A stretch of 56,756 nt of DNA from Noviherbaspirillum humi (GCF_900188095.1 NZ_FZOT01000022.1:1-56756); one strand, 5' to 3'; positions 16,032 through 24,834 are shown, counted from the stretch's first letter. Notes: generated from the sequence alone by a model not told the origin. Made by a program: numbers and translations.

Positions 16032-17234
16032 ATGCCGCTCACGGACGTCGCCATCCGTAATCTCAAGGCCACCGGCAAGCAATACAAGATAACGGACCAG
16101 CAGGGCCTGTTCGTGCTTGTCTCCGCCAGTGGCAGTAAGTACTGGCGCGGCGCCTACCGTTTTGCGGGCAAGCAAAAGACGCTAGCACTGGGCGTCTATC
16201 CGGACGTGACGCTGGTCCAGGCGCGCCGCTTATGGGATCAAGCGCGGCAAAAGCTGGAGCAGGGCGTTGACCCGGCGGTGGCCAAGCAGGAGCAAAAGCT
16301 GGCGCGCCGGAGCGAGGCCGAGAAGACGTTCGCACATGTCGCCCGGGAATGGCACGCCCTGCGAGCACCGGAATGGACCGAGCATACAGCCGACCTGGTG
16401 CTGCAGCGGCTGGAGGATGATGTCTTCCCGCACGTCGGGAAAACCGCCTTCGCCCAGGTGTCGCCACTGCAGCTGCGGGCGGCGTTCGATGCCATGGAGG
16501 CGCGCGGCGTCCTGAGTACCTGCCACCGGGTGCGGCGGTACTGCGAGCGGATCTTCGATTACGGCATCGCGCTCGGGATGCGTCCAGAGAATCCGGCGCG
16601 GCCGATGAAGGAAGTGCTGAAGCGGCCCAAGGCAGGTCACTTCCCAGCCATACAGGTAGAGGATCTGAAAAAACTGGTGGGCGATATCTATCGTAACCGC
16701 GGCCGGATGCGCAACAGTACCAACTGCGCCATGCTGCTGCTGATGCATACCTTCGTACGCACCAAGGAACTGCGGGCGGCGGTGTGGTCGGAATTCGACC
16801 TAGAGAGGGCGCTCTGGGTAATTCCCAAGGAGCGGATGAAGATGGGGCGGGATCACGTTGTGCCGCTATCCCGCCAGGTGCTGGCGATCCTGGGGGAGCT
16901 GCGGGAGTACTCCGGGCGCAGCGAGTTCCTGTTCCCGAACACCCGCACGCCGAAGACGCCGATGTCGTCAGGGACGCTACTGATGGCGCTTTACCGGATG
17001 GGCTACAAGGATGTGATGACCGGGCACGGCTTTCGTGCCCTAGGCATGTCGGCGATCAAGCAGGAACTTGGGTACGAGCACGAGATCGTGGATCTGCAGC
17101 TGGCCCATGTGAAGCGCAACCGCGTCGACCAGGCATATGACCGCGCTCAGTTCCTGGAACAGCGGACGAAGATGATGCAGGACTGGTCCAACTATATCGA
17201 GAAGCTGGCCGTGGCCGAGCTGGAAATGGCCTGA
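16032..17234 (+). CDS. int: Tyrosine-recombinase integrase, P4-like
   Basis: A 400-residue integrase with the DUF4102-type N-terminal arm-binding domain (MPLTDVAIRNLKATGKQYKI), a core-binding domain (about 95-200) and a catalytic domain. Catalytic residues: Arg in HTFVRTKELR, HGFR giving His-x-x-Arg, His in LAHVKRN, and the Tyr in QAYDRAQFLEQR. It should carry out site-specific integration and excision. The gene is at the left edge and reads inward, with GGAG before the ATG. Length is normal for the family. Confidence 0.95.
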   Translation: MPLTDVAIRNLKATGKQYKITDQQGLFVLVSASGSKYWRGAYRFAGKQKTLALGVYPDVTLVQARRLWDQARQKLEQGVDPAVAKQEQKLARRSEAEKTFAHVAREWHALRAPEWTEHTADLVLQRLEDDVFPHVGKTAFAQVSPLQLRAAFDAMEARGVLSTCHRVRRYCERIFDYGIALGMRPENPARPMKEVLKRPKAGHFPAIQVEDLKKLVGDIYRNRGRMRNSTNCAMLLLMHTFVRTKELRAAVWSEFDLERALWVIPKERMKMGRDHVVPLSRQVLAILGELREYSGRSEFLFPNTRTPKTPMSSGTLLMALYRMGYKDVMTGHGFRALGMSAIKQELGYEHEIVDLQLAHVKRNRVDQAYDRAQFLEQRTKMMQDWSNYIEKLAVAELEMA

Positions 17235-18097
17235 CGCGTAGTGAACCAGACTCGGTCTGTTAACCGCTGTCACATTTCATCGCAACTGAAAACTAGACAT
17301 GCTTCCGAAATCGGCCAGTTGCCGGCCTTCACCTTTTAGCTTTGAACGTTCGCTTGGTGGAGCAAATCAGACGCGACAGATGTCCTTATTTGGTACGCGC
17401 ATACATTACGATCGGACTACAGGGTGTGGCGTGTCGAGCAAAGGCGCCAGCAGATCCTCGGCTACAGCATTGGTCGCGCTTTCTACGCGTGCGCTGGTCA
17501 GGACTCGTCCGCAAGGATCGAACCGGTTTTACAGGATCAACAGCTTTGCTTGGTAGGCCGCTTTTTCTGACGTTGCGCCTTAGATAAGGAGCACCCACTT
17601 AGTTGACCAACTGGATTTCCGCGCGCATGGCGATCAAACCCTTTGCGTCAACGTTTTCGTAGCCAGTTGAGTTGCGGCCAGATGGGAATGCGCGACCTGC
17701 GCCAGCGTGCACCCACAACGGGATAGCACACGAGTATGGCTTGCCATGGTCGATCGTAGGCTTGGTGATTAAGGTCATCGTATTGCTACGCTGTTATGCT
17801 GCTCCACTGGTTGTCAATGGTAAACCATATAGATGCACACCTTTTGGCTCTTAAGTTAACAATAGGAACGTTTTGTGTTGTAAATGCTGCTGTTTGGCCT
17901 TGGCAGCCGGAGCGCGCCATGCGCTCCTCGTCTGATGTAGGTCAAGCGGTTATTCATCCGCTGGCTTCCGCTCTCATGCCTATCTTGAAACGTCTCATGT
18001 ACATCCTAGACTCCAACGACTAGCGGTTACTGGCTGCGTTCTTTTCTTGAGCAGCGCCAGCGGACTGTCTAAAAAACAAGCGCAAGAAGAGGACATT
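17235..18097. other. Intergenic region between integrase and cargo genes
   Basis: About 860 bases with no confident gene. It holds a 59-codon minus frame (listed) and a perfect GGAGCGC/GCGCTCC hairpin at 17909-17927 without a T-run. Sequence composition varies, which suggests past recombination. Confidence 0.45.
17599..17778 (-). CDS. Small hypothetical protein
   Basis: A 59-residue frame from ATG 17778 to TAA. It reads MTLITKPTIDHGKPYSCAIP and later HAGAGRAFPSGRNSTGYENV. The composition looks protein-like, but no clear ribosome binding site or family is seen. It could be the tail of a decayed prophage gene. Confidence 0.3.
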   Translation of the reverse strand: MTLITKPTIDHGKPYSCAIPLWVHAGAGRAFPSGRNSTGYENVDAKGLIAMRAEIQLVN

Positions 18098-18304
18098 ATG
18101 GTCCTGCTGGTTGTTCTCGCCTGGGCAGTGGTAACCATTGGCTGCTGGATCGGCTACCAACTGACCCAGCAAAATGGCCGCATCCTGCTCCATCTCGAAT
18201 CTCTCCAACATCAACTTACAAATCTAAGACTGCGCAGTGCGCAGCCCACCCCTGCTTTGGCTTGTTATCCAGATACCTATCAAGCCAACAGGCACACAAT
18301 CTAG
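18098..18304 (+). CDS. Small single-pass membrane protein
   Basis: A 68-residue protein starting MVLLVVLAWAVVTIGCWIGY, one hydrophobic helix near the N-terminus, then an amphipathic segment GRILLHLESLQHQLTNLRL. GAAGAGG lies before the ATG at 18098. It ends 20 bases before the lipoprotein gene, so the two are probably co-transcribed. No family is recognised. Confidence 0.55.
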   Translation: MVLLVVLAWAVVTIGCWIGYQLTQQNGRILLHLESLQHQLTNLRLRSAQPTPALACYPDTYQANRHTI

Positions 18305-18324
18305 AGGTAAGTAAGGAGACAATC

Positions 18325-20706
18325 ATGAAGTACGCTCCATTCATTGCTCAATGGGTTATCGTCGCCATTCTCGCAGCATGGCTTGCCGGTTGTGGCAGCG
18401 GGGGGGGCGGTGATGAAAATGCGGCTACTGCAACAACCACGGAGAACGCCGCCACATCAAATTCTTTGACTATTAGCCCGAGATCAATACTGTTTGCAGA
18501 TAGAGGAGACAGCAAACAGCTTCAAGCAACTTTTGTCCGTTCTGATGGCACAAGCACCCCTACGACCGCGCAATGGTCTTCATCCAAGCCGGACATAGTT
18601 ACCGTAGACGCAAGTGGCAAAGTCACTGCCGTAGCAGCAGTTGGGTCGGCTCAGATCGTGGCAGAGGCTAACGGGGTCAAGTCACCCCCTACAACCATAG
18701 TAATCGCAACGCCAGTTTCTGGCGCAGTGCTGATCGAAGACAGTCAAGTTGCCGAAGGCCCTTTTCCGGTGAACCCAGAGGCCGAGTATGACATAGGGTA
18801 CCGGGGCAGTGTGATCCTCAAGGGAAATACGGCTTATCCGACTGGAACTGTGTTGATTGGTACGGGAGAGATTCCACTGGCAGGCAAAGTCGTTGAGTCA
18901 AAGGTCGAAAACAACCAAACGCAAATTATCATTGAAACCATACCGCTTATGCAGCTATTTCGCGAGTTGGATATTGATGAGGGGTTCAGGCTTGCTGATG
19001 CTGACGCGGTAATCCCAAGAGAAATTGCCGACAGCTACACCATTACTACCGACCCCGATGGAGACCTCGTTTTCACCTCCAAGGAAGCTGCAGCCAATAC
19101 TCCGAAACTGCTTAGCAATACGACGATCAGCGATACGCCAGCGCCCCCACTAGAGCCCAATCAGTTTCGCTTGGGAGATACTGGTTTTGTGTGCACAGCA
19201 ACGGCCGGCATTTCAATCGACCTTCTCAAAGCTGCTTTCAAAATGGTCCCGAAGTTCCGCAATGATGTAAAAGTAAAGGGAACAACAACTGCCCTTACTA
19301 GACTAGACATAAGCATCAAAGGTCCGATTGCGATTGACGGGACTCTTGAATTCGCCTCAGGAGCCGATCTCGAGGCTACTGCGGATTGCAAGATGGAACT
19401 GGCATCCTTTCCGAGTGTGCCTCTTCCTGGTGCATTCGCGCAAGTGGCTATTGGATCGAAGCCAGTCATAGGTTTTGAGTTTAAATTATCGAACAGCTCT
19501 GGCAAGGATACGTTCAGCGTTCCCTTCAAATATAAACAAACCTTGAATAGCGGAATGCAATGTCCTCCGTTTGCAGCGGACTTCACCACAGAACCGTCAC
19601 TGCCTAGCTGTCAAACTTACGTAAAGAACGGAGAGCCTGACATTACGGCGGGTGAGATCAAAATCGTTTTGCCTTCTGCTCCTCAAGCACGGGTAGAACC
19701 GAGGGTCTTTGCATACGGAGGCGTAATTCTATCGCTAGACAATCCATGGCTAAAGCGGGCCGCACAAAAGATCAAGGGAGTATTAGGGGGAAAACTCTCA
19801 CTTGAATTTATGACAGTCAGGGGAGGAGCGGGCGTAAATGGGAGTTTCGCCACTTCGTCAACTCAGTTGGCAGACTTGTCTTATGCGTCCAGCTATGAAG
19901 TGACCAGTGAATTTGGAGTAAAGCTTGCCGCCAAGTTAACCGTGCTCAGATTTTTAAGTCTTAGTTCTTCTGTGGTTAACGCTACTGTGCCGAAAATTGT
20001 GTTATTCGGTTCGCCAAAAGCGACGGCCATCACTGCTGATAGAGCCACTTTGCAGCCAGATGTGCCCGTGACGGTTACCATAGCTCTGGATACTTCGACT
20101 ATCGCAATTCCTGTGTACGAAATTCCTGTCATTAAATCCGTCAGCCTGTATCGGCGGGATGCGCCGGCGACGCCCCTTGCAACGGTGCAGGGGGAACCTA
20201 GAAGAACGCAATACCAGATGACATTCACTCCGACAAGTGCCGGTCCAATACAGGACAACCTTTTCGCTTATGTCGATACCTCAGTCGTTAATTCTAATGT
20301 TGTTAGTTTGCCCTTGGAATTGGGATCAGCCGTGCCGGGCACGGATTCATCTCCTATTTCAGGAACGGATTGCCGCAACCTTGGATACAACGGTTATGAG
20401 TTTGGCGTGGAGGTACTACAAAATACGCCGTGCCGGTTGCCTGGCCTGATTGGCTCTCCGACTGCCGTTCCAACGGGGGTTGCTATACAGCCGAACCTCG
20501 GTGTAGGGACGATCACCATCGTTAATGGCGCCTTCTGGTTCACGCCAAACCCTGGAGTCACCACGGCCGGTGAATTATGCTTGGTTGACTTCCGTGTAAC
20601 TAACCCAGCGGATGTGAATTACAGCCCGCTTCTAGACTATTCGCAATATTATCGCATTAGCATTGTGCCGACACCGACGGCAAATGTAACGCGTTCTGCT
20701 CCATAG
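18325..20706 (+). CDS. Large lipoprotein with bacterial Ig-like (BIG2) domain
   Basis: A 793-residue exported protein. Residues 1-22 form a lipoprotein signal ending in lipobox LAGC, then a Gly/Ser/Thr linker. A BIG2-like Ig domain follows (about 50-130: LTISPRSILFADRGDSKQLQ, WSSSKPDIVTVDASGKVTAV). The remaining 650 residues are beta-rich and unrecognised, with scattered cysteine pairs. AAGGAG sits before the ATG at 18325. It uses less G/C-biased codons than the phage structural genes, as cargo (moron) genes often do. It may sit in the outer membrane and alter the host surface, but that is inference. It stands between integrase and early genes, outside any phage functional module. Confidence 0.8.
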   Translation: MKYAPFIAQWVIVAILAAWLAGCGSGGGGDENAATATTTENAATSNSLTISPRSILFADRGDSKQLQATFVRSDGTSTPTTAQWSSSKPDIVTVDASGKVTAVAAVGSAQIVAEANGVKSPPTTIVIATPVSGAVLIEDSQVAEGPFPVNPEAEYDIGYRGSVILKGNTAYPTGTVLIGTGEIPLAGKVVESKVENNQTQIIIETIPLMQLFRELDIDEGFRLADADAVIPREIADSYTITTDPDGDLVFTSKEAAANTPKLLSNTTISDTPAPPLEPNQFRLGDTGFVCTATAGISIDLLKAAFKMVPKFRNDVKVKGTTTALTRLDISIKGPIAIDGTLEFASGADLEATADCKMELASFPSVPLPGAFAQVAIGSKPVIGFEFKLSNSSGKDTFSVPFKYKQTLNSGMQCPPFAADFTTEPSLPSCQTYVKNGEPDITAGEIKIVLPSAPQARVEPRVFAYGGVILSLDNPWLKRAAQKIKGVLGGKLSLEFMTVRGGAGVNGSFATSSTQLADLSYASSYEVTSEFGVKLAAKLTVLRFLSLSSSVVNATVPKIVLFGSPKATAITADRATLQPDVPVTVTIALDTSTIAIPVYEIPVIKSVSLYRRDAPATPLATVQGEPRRTQYQMTFTPTSAGPIQDNLFAYVDTSVVNSNVVSLPLELGSAVPGTDSSPISGTDCRNLGYNGYEFGVEVLQNTPCRLPGLIGSPTAVPTGVAIQPNLGVGTITIVNGAFWFTPNPGVTTAGELCLVDFRVTNPADVNYSPLLDYSQYYRISIVPTPTANVTRSAP

Positions 20707-20952
20707 CCTAATGGCTAGTTAGGCGAATCGCTAAAAGGGTCGGTCGGTCATATCTGGAATGCCCTCTTAGTGCCTGTAGACTGACTTGGACGGCTGTGCG
20801 GTGTCTTTCTTCGTCGCTTAAATTTCTTCGCATTTTAAGCGTTTACCGTCGGGCTTGACATTGGCATCGCCTGCCGATCAAGTATGCGCTTATCTCCATG
20901 GTGCAGAGATGGAGGGCTGCGTTAGTAAGACGTTTTTTCAAGCCGTATCGCG

Positions 20953-21156
20953 ATGATACATTTCATCAATATTCTGATTTTTGCCATTGCCATTTATGTG
21001 GCAAGACGGTATCTGCAGCCACGCTTGCAAACAGCGTTAGCCAGTCCAGCCGCAAGAAAAAAAATTGTGGTCTTTCTTTATCTAATTATCGGCCTACTGA
21101 CGATCTTCCAATTTATAGTTGCAAATTTTGGCCAGTATTGGGGACTTTTTGATTAG
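20953..21156 (+). CDS. Small two-helix membrane protein
   Basis: A 67-residue protein with two hydrophobic segments, FINILIFAIAIYVARRYL and IVVFLYLIIGLLTIFQFIVA, joined by a basic loop. The ribosome binding site is weak. It follows the lipoprotein gene on the same strand and shares its lower GC. No family is recognised; a superinfection-exclusion role would be a guess. Confidence 0.5.
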   Translation: MIHFINILIFAIAIYVARRYLQPRLQTALASPAARKKIVVFLYLIIGLLTIFQFIVANFGQYWGLFD

Positions 21157-21654
21157 GTAACTCTTATGAGACTAATAGGCAGGAAGGTGCAACAATTTTG
21201 TTAAGAAACATAACAAGAGGGTCAGCAGGTAGTGGTCTTGCGGAGAAGAGAAGCATTATCGATTGCAAACTGATAGAGTTGCAAGAGTTATGGCAACCGG
21301 AAAGACGAGGAGCGAGGGACTTCAACTGGTGTTGTAGGTTTGGAACCAAGAATTGTCCCTAATTAGCCATATTCTCGCTTCGACTGCTCTCCCACGAAAA
21401 TTGTTAATCCCATTCTAAAAGCTTAGATAGTCTCCTGATTATTAAGGGAATGGATCACTTGCGTAGTAACACCCATACAAAAACAAAACCCGCCTTAAAA
21501 GCGGGTTGCTTGTCTCCTCTGATTCACCAATATCAATCCCTTTCGGAGGGGCTAGCCTCCGCCCCTGTTTGTCTATTGGATGTCCGATGTTACGCTAAGA
21601 GGAGCCCGTCAAGATGTCTAAGCGTAGGGCAGCGACGGGTCGATACCGGCCTTC
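21157..21654. other. Gene-free stretch between cargo and early operon
   Basis: No gene is supported. It contains the minus-strand terminator at 21488-21508 and a GGAGG-containing hairpin near 21545. It separates the plus-strand cargo genes from the convergent minus-strand early operon. Confidence 0.55.
21488..21508 (-). terminator. Terminator of the minus-strand early operon
   Basis: AACCCGC and GCGGGTT pair around a 7-base loop. On the minus strand the stem is followed by TTGTTTTTG. It lies 150 bases past the AlpA-like gene. Confidence 0.7.
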
Positions 21655-21879
21655 TCATCCGACATGTCCTGTCAGATCAAGTCCAAATTTATACACCTGA
21701 CGCGCCTGCATGCGTGACTCGATCCAGGCATCGATTTCCGCTTCCACCCAGCCGACTGCTTGGGCGCCCAGGCTGATCGGCGCCGGAAAATCGTGGACCG
21801 AGATCGCGCGGTAGATCGACGTCTTCTTCATGCCGACCTTGGCCATCACTTCCTGCAATTTCAATACGCGGTGATTCAT
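21655..21879 (-). CDS. AlpA-family regulator / excisionase-like protein
   Basis: A 74-residue DNA-binding protein of the AlpA family: VLKLQEVMAKVGMKKTSIYR is the helix-turn-helix and FPAPISLGAQAVGWVEAEID the wing and following helix. AlpA proteins of P4-type elements control integrase expression or act as recombination directionality factors. It is the last gene of the minus operon; its ATG overlaps the preceding stop by ATGA. Confidence 0.85.
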   Translation of the reverse strand: MNHRVLKLQEVMAKVGMKKTSIYRAISVHDFPAPISLGAQAVGWVEAEIDAWIESRMQARQVYKFGLDLTGHVG

Positions 21880-22073
21880 TCAAAAAGCTCCAGTTGGGGC
21901 GCAGCGGACTTAATGGCCGCTGGCATTCTCTGTTCATGTTGGGTCGGCAGCCAGCAAACGTAGCCTTCTGGCGGCTTGCCTTCTTCCCAGCCGACGACAT
22001 GCCAAGCATCTCGAAAGCGGCAGCCAAAGGCATCCCGGGCGCTCGAAGTCCAGAGTTCAACAGTAGCGCTCAT
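21876..22073 (-). CDS. Hypothetical early phage protein
   Basis: A 65-residue protein rich in Trp and charged residues (ELWTSSARDAFGCRFRDAWH, VVGWEEGKPPEGYVCWLP). No family is recognised. Its start overlaps the upstream stop and its stop overlaps the AlpA-like start, so it is translationally coupled in the operon. Confidence 0.6.
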   Translation of the reverse strand: MSATVELWTSSARDAFGCRFRDAWHVVGWEEGKPPEGYVCWLPTQHEQRMPAAIKSAAPQLELFE

Positions 22074-22273
22074 GCTTCCGGTCCTCCGGGAATTTCAGTC
22101 CAATGGGATGGCATGGCCGGCATGCCATCGATGTAGCGCCATATCTCCCCATCGAACCATCCAAGCCAGACTGGCTCGTTAGCACCGGCGTTGAAAATCA
22201 GGACAGTCGTGTCGACGTCCGGCTTCTGGTCTGCCACGTTGTGCCAAGGCGGAATGTACTCATCGGAGGTCAT
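22070..22273 (-). CDS. DUF551-like small phage protein
   Basis: A 67-residue protein with the pattern of DUF551: YIPPWHNVADQKPDVDTTVL, then WFDGEIWRYIDGM and HWTEIPGGPEA. I take ATG 22273, which has AAAGGGA upstream, rather than upstream in-frame starts. The function of the family is unknown; members are common in early regions of lambdoid phages. Confidence 0.65.
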   Translation of the reverse strand: MTSDEYIPPWHNVADQKPDVDTTVLIFNAGANEPVWLGWFDGEIWRYIDGMPAMPSHWTEIPGGPEA

Positions 22274-22488
22274 CTGATTTCCCTTTCGATCTGGGCAATG
22301 GCTTCGTCGGAAAATTGGCCCTGGTAGCGACACTTGCCGTCGACGAAGAGGGCGGCGTCAGGGTGAGAAGATTTGGTGATGGGCAGCCAGTTGTGCAGCT
22401 GCGATGTCGTGCGCACCAGCTCTTCGCGCTCGCCGGAGGGGAACGCGTCGAGGCAATAGAACAGGCGCTGGTTGGAATTCGTGTTCAC
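22270..22488 (-). CDS. Hypothetical early phage protein
   Basis: A 72-residue protein from GTG 22488 (VNTNSNQRLFYCLDAFPSGE, then FVDGKCRYQGQFSDEAIAQI). The GTG overlaps the preceding stop and the end overlaps the next ATG, so it is coupled on both sides. Family unknown. Confidence 0.55.
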   Translation of the reverse strand: MNTNSNQRLFYCLDAFPSGEREELVRTTSQLHNWLPITKSSHPDAALFVDGKCRYQGQFSDEAIAQIEREIR

Positions 22489-22922
22489 GCAGCCTCCAGC
22501 GGCGCCTGCAGGGCGTTCATGCGCTGCAGGGCCTGCGCCTTGAGCCGTGCCTTGTACAGGCCGAAGATGTCGAGCAGCGGCACCAGGCGCTCGCATTCGA
22601 AGACGGCGTTCTCGATCGGCGGCAGCTCGAAGCGGGCGATCGCCAGCGCGCCTTTCTCGTCATGGCGGTCGCCGACCGTCTGCAATGCGCGCATGCCGGA
22701 CTCCAGAACGGTGATGGAATGGCCCGCATCGCGTGCGGCGACATAGACGGTGTTGAACAGGTCGGCCAAGTTGTCGAATGCGTCGAGGCTGGGCGCCAGG
22801 CGCAAGGTGGCCAGCGACGCATGCGCGGCCAGCATGAACTCGCGCTGCAGATCCGGCATGACCGGGATCTGGATGTGCTTCGGCCGGTAGACCTTGGTGC
22901 GCTTCTTCTTGTCACGCGACAT
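22485..22922 (-). CDS. Hypothetical early phage protein
   Basis: A 145-residue mainly helical protein with a basic N-terminus (MSRDKKKRTKVYRPKHIQIP). ATG 22922 is chosen because the longer in-frame extension is Ser/Thr/Arg-biased antisense-like sequence. No family is recognised with confidence. It overlaps the preceding gene by 11 bases. Confidence 0.6.
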   Translation of the reverse strand: MSRDKKKRTKVYRPKHIQIPVMPDLQREFMLAAHASLATLRLAPSLDAFDNLADLFNTVYVAARDAGHSITVLESGMRALQTVGDRHDEKGALAIARFELPPIENAVFECERLVPLLDIFGLYKARLKAQALQRMNALQAPLEAA

Positions 22923-23115
22923 GGGGGTACCTGACGTGCAGCTGGTCGATGGCGACCTGGTGGACGACGCCCGGCAGCTCGTGGTCGATCTCGACCAGGG
23001 CGATGCCGCGGCCGTTGTTGATGTCGCGCAGCAGGCCAACGACGGTGCCGGTATGGCGGCCGTCGTCGCTGTCGAAGTCCACGCGGCTTTTGAGGGTGAT
23101 GGATGAATTAGTCAT
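22912..23115 (-). CDS. Hypothetical early phage protein
   Basis: A 67-residue, beta-rich small domain (SRVDFDSDDGRHTGTVVGLL, GRGIALVEIDHELPGVVHQV). An SH3-like or Tudor-like fold is possible but unproven. The ATG overlaps the upstream stop. Confidence 0.55.
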   Translation of the reverse strand: MTNSSITLKSRVDFDSDDGRHTGTVVGLLRDINNGRGIALVEIDHELPGVVHQVAIDQLHVRYPHVA

Positions 23116-23305
23116 GGTCATTGGCTTGAAGCTTCTTGACGTCAAGGCGGGTGGGGCAGAGCTTCGGTCCGCGGGCGACGTTTTCGAGGATCAGGCGGAA
23201 CGCAGTGCGCTCAAGCGCCTGGTCGAGCGGCAGGGTCAGTTTCAGGAAGCGGTGGGCGCGCTCGAGCGCGAAGCGGCTCGGTGCCGGCTTGCAGAGGGTG
23301 GCCAT
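23108..23305 (-). CDS. Hypothetical early phage protein
   Basis: A 65-residue protein from ATG 23305 (FALERAHRFLKLTLPLDQAL, GPKLCPTRLDVKKLQ). A purine-rich stretch precedes the start. No family recognised. Confidence 0.5.
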   Translation of the reverse strand: MATLCKPAPSRFALERAHRFLKLTLPLDQALERTAFRLILENVARGPKLCPTRLDVKKLQANDHD

Positions 23306-23315
23306 GGCTGCCCCC

Positions 23316-23456
23316 TTACAGCGGAATGACGACAATGCAGCTGAGGCCGCCGAAGCGATCCTCGGCTGCCTTGTGCACATCTGCGCTAGAGGAGCCGACA
23401 GCAATAAAGCTGTGGAACTCGGTCTCGGTGCGTACTTTGACGGAGAAGCGGCGCAT
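23316..23456 (-). CDS. Very small hypothetical early protein
   Basis: A 46-residue frame starting MRRFSVKVRTETEFHSFIAV and ending CIVVIPL. It fills the gap between two operon genes with only 3 and 10 bases to spare, has protein-like composition and continues the tight gene packing. Family unknown. Confidence 0.55.
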   Translation of the reverse strand: MRRFSVKVRTETEFHSFIAVGSSSADVHKAAEDRFGGLSCIVVIPL

Positions 23457-23459
23457 GGC

Positions 23460-23741
23460 TCAGCCCTCCATGCGGGTGACATCGATGACCGCGGCGCCGG
23501 TGACGTGGTGCGCCAGGCGCTGCGCTTCGACGGCGTTGGACGCTTTCAGCTGGATAAAGCCGTCCAGTGCCGAGTCGTCAGCGCAGGCGACGTCGAACGG
23601 CCGCAGGCGGCAGCGGTAAGAGGAAAGGGCGCGGCCGGCGCGCTGCTCCAGCTGCTGGAGCGTGCGGGCGGCAATGGCGGGATCGTGGGAATCAAGAGCG
23701 GCGACCGTCTGGGCGCAGCGCTTGAAGAATTGCAGGGACAT
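23460..23741 (-). CDS. Hypothetical early phage protein, first of the strongly promoted operon
   Basis: A 93-residue protein; ATG 23741 is chosen because GGAGG lies 5 bases upstream. It is helical in the first half (AQTVAALDSHDPAIAARTLQ) and ends TGAAVIDVTRMEG. It is the first gene after the promoter at 23790-23819. Function unknown. Confidence 0.6.
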   Translation of the reverse strand: MSLQFFKRCAQTVAALDSHDPAIAARTLQQLEQRAGRALSSYRCRLRPFDVACADDSALDGFIQLKASNAVEAQRLAHHVTGAAVIDVTRMEG

Positions 23742-23789
23742 CCAAGCCTCCATCGGTTTTCCGCAACGGAATGTTGCGCGATGGAATGC

Positions 23790-23819
23790 AGTATAGTCCG
23801 CTAAACTTTATGCAGTCAA
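23790..23819 (-). promoter_or_regulatory. Early minus-strand promoter
   Basis: On the minus strand TTGACT and TATACT are separated by 18 bases, close to the sigma-70 consensus. It drives the 23741-21655 operon. A repeated ACTATAC/CTAAAC motif surrounds it. Confidence 0.7.
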
Positions 23820-23824
23820 GAAAA

Positions 23825-23842
23825 CTATACTTCGAAGTTTAG
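23825..23842. promoter_or_regulatory. Palindromic operator candidate
   Basis: CTATACTTCGAAGTTTAG is an 18-bp palindrome with one mismatched pair. It sits just upstream of the -35 of the minus promoter, the expected place for a repressor site. The half-site CTAAAC also occurs in the operators at 24800-24834. Confidence 0.6.
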
Positions 23843-24129
23843 AATACGTTTCCTTTAAAGGTATCTGACCGAAACCAGACTACTTTCGTACCAACCATTG
23901 CATTTTCGAGGAAGCCATCGGTGCTGAGTCGTGACACAGCAAAGCTAGTCCACTCGATGGGCAGTGGTTTATCTGGCCATGAATTCCAAAGTTCGTGAAT
24001 TTCTTCTACTGTCGCATTTAGGCTTGGATCGGCGACGAAATGGTTCCTGATAGCTCTTTCCACGCTTAGACCATCTGCGTAGGGAATGCGGTTAAATTTG
24101 TTCACTTTGTTTATGCACGACTCGGCCAA
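23839..24129 (-). CDS. Hypothetical protein overlapping the repressor gene
   Basis: A 96-residue protein (AIRNHFVADPSLNATVEEIH, ELWNSWPDKPLPIEWTSFAV). With ATG 24129 it overlaps the end of the repressor gene by 38 bases; a GTG at 24105 would reduce this. No family recognised. It is probably cotranscribed with the repressor, like lysogeny-accessory genes. Confidence 0.55.
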   Translation of the reverse strand: MAESCINKVNKFNRIPYADGLSVERAIRNHFVADPSLNATVEEIHELWNSWPDKPLPIEWTSFAVSRLSTDGFLENAMVGTKVVWFRSDTFKGNVF

Positions 24130-24799
24130 GAATAATGCATGCCTCTCCTTCGCATCTCTTCTTTGGATAGCGTCGCTGATCCGAATTGTCGGATACCAAC
24201 CACCAGAAGCCGATGTCCCGCTGCAGCCTCTTTATGACCGCTTCACCTTCGTAGTTCACAGCGAATACCGAGCCATCTTTAGGCTTCGTGTCGGCGGTGT
24301 TGATAACAACTGTATCCCCTTCATAAAGGCCTGGCTCCATGCTTTGGCCTTTTACACGTAAGGCAATCAAGTTTTCGCGGTAGTAGCCCCGCCCAGCAAG
24401 CCAATCATCACGAAAGAAAATTGGGTTTCCGTCTTCCTCGACTTCATCTATGGAGAAACCTGAGATGCCAGCTGAGAGGCGAAGTTTTACCTTTCTTATT
24501 TTGACTACCCCGGCTGGTATGTCATGTTCGCTAATGACTTGGACAGGAGCGAACTGAGGGCGTTGGCTTGGGTTGTCGCGGCCTGGGAGGCGCTTGTCAC
24601 CTCTGCCTGTTACGAGCCAAACAGCGGAAAAGCCGGTCAAGTCCTCGATCGCTTGGGCATATTCAAGTTTGATCGACTTAATGCCGCCATTTAGCCACTG
24701 ATTTGCAGTGCCCTTAGTGACGTTGGCAGCGCGTGCGAGATCAACTTGCGAGTAACCCGCATCGATGACCTCTTGTATCCGTTCGGCAAGTGTAGACAT
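24092..24799 (-). CDS. CI-type phage repressor (HTH plus S24 peptidase)
   Basis: A 235-residue repressor from MSTLAERIQEV at 24799. The N-terminal helix-turn-helix reads YSQVDLARAANVTKGTANQW. The C-terminal LexA/CI-like autoprotease has a likely Ala-Gly cleavage site in RLSAGISGF, the catalytic Ser in GQSMEPGLYEGDTV and the catalytic Lys in EAVIKRL. It should hold the lysogenic state and be inactivated through RecA after DNA damage. The ATG has no Shine-Dalgarno sequence, as for some leaderless CI messages. It faces the Cro-like gene across an operator region. Confidence 0.92.
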   Translation of the reverse strand: MSTLAERIQEVIDAGYSQVDLARAANVTKGTANQWLNGGIKSIKLEYAQAIEDLTGFSAVWLVTGRGDKRLPGRDNPSQRPQFAPVQVISEHDIPAGVVKIRKVKLRLSAGISGFSIDEVEEDGNPIFFRDDWLAGRGYYRENLIALRVKGQSMEPGLYEGDTVVINTADTKPKDGSVFAVNYEGEAVIKRLQRDIGFWWLVSDNSDQRRYPKKRCEGEACIILGRVVHKQSEQI

Positions 24800-24834
24800 G
24801 TTTAGCACTCTAAACACATAGAGGTTTAGAGTGC
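24800..24834. promoter_or_regulatory. CI/Cro operator cluster
   Basis: GCACTCTAAAC (24805-24815) and GTTTAGAGTGC (24824-24834) form a perfect 11-bp inverted repeat 8 bases apart. A further GTTTAG at 24800-24805 makes an overlapping palindrome with CTAAAC at 24810-24815. They lie between the divergent repressor and Cro-like genes. Confidence 0.75.

Noticed and set aside
17490-17560. Possible tRNA remnant near GGATCGAACC
   Set aside because: The T-loop-like motif is one base short and no acceptor or anticodon stems can be built around it.
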